A stretch of 64,000 nucleotides of DNA from Aquilaria yunnanensis (lineage: Eukaryota; Streptophyta; Magnoliopsida; Malvales; Thymelaeaceae): assembly GCA_039654915.1 (NCBI GenBank), contig CM077597.1, forward strand, positions 36,492,001 to 36,556,000, given 5' to 3'. The position numbers and the translations under genes were made by a program. The notes beneath the pieces are model-generated. The model searched no databases, was not told where the DNA came from, and worked only from the letters and a program-made list of their open reading frames with translations. Each line of letters begins with the position of its first letter. Position 1 is the stretch's first letter. Below, one piece after another: positions 61,335 to 64,000 of the stretch.

Positions 61335-64000
61335 TTAGGCGTAGAATTTTTTCAAGGCATCTGAATGCCAAGTGTTTTTCAATTCTACGCCTTCGGCGTC
61401 GCCAAGCTTGTACACGCCTTTTCGTACTTCGGCGAGAACCAGATAAGGTCCTTCCCAATTTGCGCGAAGTACTCCGTGAGATGGCCTTCGGGGTGCGAAG
61501 TCGGCCTTTCGGAGAACGAGGTCTCCTTTTTTGATTTCTTTTGGCCTGGCTTTTAAGTTGATAGCCGCGGCCACTCTTTGCTGGAAAGCTTTTCTTCTCA
61601 GCTCGGCTATTTCTCTGTGTTCGGCCACAAGGTCGAGCTTGGTTCTCAGACCGAGGTCGTTTCCGCCTTCATCAAATACTTGCACCCGTATTGAAGGCTG
61701 AACTATCTCTATTGGGATAATGGCCTCCGTTCCGAAGACGAGTGAGAAGGGAGTTTCCCCTGTGGCTCTTCGTGGCGTCGTTCGGTAGCTCCACAATACA
61801 CTTTGGAGTTCTCCTGGCCATTTCCCCTTGGCTTCCCCAAGTCTCTTTTTCAGGCCGTCTTTTATGGTCCTGTTTGATACTTCCACCTGCCCATTGCTTT
61901 GGGGGTGAGCTACTGGGGCGAAGTGCATCTTTATTCCGAGGTCGCTGATGAATTCCTGGAATCCTTTGTCTATGAACTGGGATCCATTATCAGCTACTAG
62001 TACCCTCGGTATGCCAAATCTGCATACGATGTTCTTCCATACGAACTTCTGCACTTCTTTTGCCGAGATAGTTGCTAGTGGTTCTGCCTCTACCCACTTT
62101 GAGAAATAGTCCACTGCTACCACGCAGAATTTCACGCCTCCGGGCGCTGTGGGGAGTGGCCCAATGAGGTCTATACCCCAGACTGCGAAGGGCCAAGGAT
62201 AGTCTGCCGACGTTACCATTTCCGAGGGTATCCTCTGGATTTTTGCATGTCTCTGGCAACTACCGCACTTCTGGACGAACTGTCTTGCGTCCTTTCTCAG
62301 GGTAGGCCAGAAGTATCCTTGGCGGAGTATCACTGCTGCAAGGGCATCAGTTCCAACGTGCGAGCCGCACATGCCTTCGTGGACTTCTTCGAGGACCATC
62401 TCAGTATCCTCTTCGCCCACACATCTCTGCAGCGGATTTGCATATCCTTGCCGATATAACTCTTCACCAATCAGGAAGAATCTTCCGGCACGTCTTCGCA
62501 GTCTTGCAGCATTGCCGGCGTCTTCGGGAAGCTCATTCTCTGCGAGGTATCTCTTTATGGGGTCCTTCCACCCCATTCCCGAGGTCGTTACGCTTAGCAC
62601 GGAGATGCTTGGATGGTCTAGCACCTCGGTGTATGTTTTGGACTTCGCTAAGCAATCTGCCTCAGTGTTATTCCGCCGGGGTACATTTTCGATCCGTACG
62701 GCGTCAAACTCTTGGATGAGTTTTCTTACCAGCTCGTGGTATTTTGCCAAGATGGGGTCCTTCGCCCCATAATCTCCTGCCGTCTGCCGAACTACCAGCT
62801 GGGAATCGCTGTGAGCCCTTAAGCTTCTTACGCCAATCTTTCTGGCCAAGCGTAATCCCGCTATGAGGGCTTCATACTCAGCCACATTATTGGTGACGTT
62901 GAAGCTGAACTTGATAGCCTTCATCACCTCTAGGCCTTCGGGTCCTCTGATAACTATTCCAGCTCCCTGGTGTTCGGACCCCGAGGCTCCGTCAACATGC
63001 AAGGTCCATTCTGGCTCCCCTTCTTTCGGATCTGAGTGGTTCTCCTCAGTGGTGGGTATTTCGGCGATAAAATCTGCCAATGCTTGGGCTTTTATGGCCT
63101 TTCGAGGCTCATACGTGATTTCGTGTTCGCCAAGCTCTATGCACCACTTGGAGAGCCTTCCCGAATGATCAACTCTCTTCATGACATCCCGTAGTGGTAG
63201 ACTACTTCGGACGATGATGGGGTGAGCCTGGAAATATGGTCGCAGCCTTCTTCCTGCAAGCACCAAGGCGTATATAGCTTTTTGAAGCAAAGGGTACCTG
63301 ACTTCGGCGCCATGCAGGGACTTGCTGACATAGTAGACCGGCCATTGTTTCGGCCCTTCTTCTTTTATCAGGACCGAGCTCACGGCCTTTTCTGTGACGG
63401 CGAGGTATAGTACGAGGGGTTCTCCCTCCCGAGGTTGCCGCAGAGTCGGCAGGCTGGCCAGGTAGACTTTGAGTTCTTCCCAGGCCTTTTGGCAATCTCC
63501 TTCCCAGAGATGATTGTTCCTTCCGAGGTCGCCTTCCATCTTTGCTGCCTTTGTGAGGACTTTGAAGAAAGGTCGACACCTATCTCCGTACCTGGAAATA
63601 AACCTGCTCAGAGAGGTTATTCTTCCGGTTAGTCTCTGCACGTCTTTCACTGTGGCAGGAGTTCGGAACTCAAGCAGAGCCTTAATCTTCTCAGGATTGG
63701 CGTCGATGCCTCTTTCGGATACCATGTACCCAAGGAATTTTCCCGACGTCACCCCGAACATACACTTCTCGGGGTTAAGGCGAATCCCGAAGGCTCTGAG
63801 CTTTTGGAAGGTTTCCTCCAAATCTGCAACGTGGTAGCCGGGCAGCTTGCTTTTTACTATCATATCATCAACATATACTTCCATGTTTCTCCCCATTTGG
63901 TCTTTAAAGACCTTGTTCATCAGTCTCTGGTAGGTGGCTCCTGCATTTTTCAGCCCGAAGGGCATTCTGATATAGCAGTACGTTCCTCCCTCGGTGATGA
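61335..64000 (-). CDS. pol of C: RT (partial), two RNase H, integrase
   Basis: An unbroken minus-strand frame from the window edge to TAA at 61335. Order: RT from YIRMPFGLKNAG with MEVYVDDMIVK (both Asp) and LEFRTPATVKDVQRLTG; degenerate first RNase H (LYLAVTEKAVSSVL, no catalytic Asp); second archaeal-like RNase H (LHVDGASG, NNVAEYEAL, AHSDSQLVV, NTEADCLAKS); integrase zinc region (HEGMCGSH..CGSCQRH), core D-D-E (GIDLIG, VADNGSQF, QSNGQVEVSN); C-terminal domain ending HSDALKKFYA. No chromodomain. All catalytic residues of RT, second RNase H and integrase are present. The N-terminal part, protease and gag lie past 64000. Confidence 0.95.
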   Translation of the reverse strand, partial: ITEGGTYCYIRMPFGLKNAGATYQRLMNKVFKDQMGRNMEVYVDDMIVKSKLPGYHVADLEETFQKLRAFGIRLNPEKCMFGVTSGKFLGYMVSERGIDANPEKIKALLEFRTPATVKDVQRLTGRITSLSRFISRYGDRCRPFFKVLTKAAKMEGDLGRNNHLWEGDCQKAWEELKVYLASLPTLRQPREGEPLVLYLAVTEKAVSSVLIKEEGPKQWPVYYVSKSLHGAEVRYPLLQKAIYALVLAGRRLRPYFQAHPIIVRSSLPLRDVMKRVDHSGRLSKWCIELGEHEITYEPRKAIKAQALADFIAEIPTTEENHSDPKEGEPEWTLHVDGASGSEHQGAGIVIRGPEGLEVMKAIKFSFNVTNNVAEYEALIAGLRLARKIGVRSLRAHSDSQLVVRQTAGDYGAKDPILAKYHELVRKLIQEFDAVRIENVPRRNNTEADCLAKSKTYTEVLDHPSISVLSVTTSGMGWKDPIKRYLAENELPEDAGNAARLRRRAGRFFLIGEELYRQGYANPLQRCVGEEDTEMVLEEVHEGMCGSHVGTDALAAVILRQGYFWPTLRKDARQFVQKCGSCQRHAKIQRIPSEMVTSADYPWPFAVWGIDLIGPLPTAPGGVKFCVVAVDYFSKWVEAEPLATISAKEVQKFVWKNIVCRFGIPRVLVADNGSQFIDKGFQEFISDLGIKMHFAPVAHPQSNGQVEVSNRTIKDGLKKRLGEAKGKWPGELQSVLWSYRTTPRRATGETPFSLVFGTEAIIPIEIVQPSIRVQVFDEGGNDLGLRTKLDLVAEHREIAELRRKAFQQRVAAAINLKARPKEIKKGDLVLRKADFAPRRPSHGVLRANWEGPYLVLAEVRKGVYKLGDAEGVELKNTWHSDALKKFYA

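Larger units (their letters stand above)
56521..64000 (-). mobile_element. Tat-type element C with antisense gene (partial, runs off the right end)
   Basis: From left: 3' LTR 56521-57388, polypurine tract, plus-strand four-exon gene 58229-60577, a tandem array 60711-61210, then pol on the minus strand from 61335 to the window end. It lies inside fragment E (left junction GGTGT then TGATGGCC). Pol is one unbroken frame of more than 880 codons here and the antisense gene is also open, so this is the best-preserved copy and possibly competent. Gag, protease and 5' LTR lie outside. Confidence 0.93.

Overview
The window is plant nuclear DNA made almost entirely of LTR retrotransposons nested inside one another. 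It shows Ty3/gypsy polyproteins of several plant lineages, tRNA-type primer sites next to LTRs, polypurine tracts, short target-site duplications, GT-AG introns of 67-110 nt, and heavy decay with many C-to-T type stop codons. I found no convincing host gene, rRNA, tRNA or CRISPR array. The species cannot be fixed from this; an angiosperm is the best guess. Letters below are local names for elements.

Layout, left to right. (O) 1-6987 is the 3' part of an Ogre/Tat-like element: a gag zinc-knuckle remnant, a long non-coding 3' region with four different tandem arrays, a polypurine tract at 4216-4228, and an LTR from 4229. That LTR is split by a solo LTR (S, 5441-6315) with a perfect CTTTA duplication. 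(G) 8182-15081 is a decayed minus-strand Ty3/gypsy element with 604-bp LTRs and a tRNA-iMet-type primer site. It is followed by remnants of related copies (G2, 15082 to about 18600). (D) is a plus-strand chromovirus of Tekay/Del type with a chromodomain. Its coding part lies at 46-53.7 kb, its 3' LTR at 53705-55477, and its 5' LTR appears shattered between about 19.3 and 46.07 kb by later insertions (B, I, H, A). (B) 19641-29901, (A) 35511-45855 and (C) 56521-64000 (runs off the end) are three copies of one Tat-type Ty3/gypsy family. Small fragments E, F1, F2 and G3 fill the rest.

The most interesting component is shared by B, A and C. Each carries gag-protease-RT-RNase H-second RNase H-integrase on one strand and, between integrase and the 3' LTR, a separate four-exon gene on the opposite strand. 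That gene encodes a protein with an N-terminal region resembling the plant 'putative gypsy type transposon' (Transposase_28) family and a C-terminal coiled coil. Exon 1 (832 nt from the shared Met-Pro-Val-Pro site) and exon 3 (260 nt) have the same length in all three copies, the total is a multiple of three in A and C, and all introns sit at the same places. Upstream lie a CACGTG box and a TATA box at nearly constant spacing. Extra antisense ORFs in Tat-lineage elements are known; the intron structure, promoter grammar and copy-specific tandem arrays here merit a closer look.

Relative ages inferred from nesting: D is older than B, I, H and A in its 5' LTR, than G3 and F2 in its gag, and than E in its 3' LTR. 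H is older than A, E is older than C, B is older than F1, and O is older than S. C has the most intact pol and looks youngest of the full-size copies.
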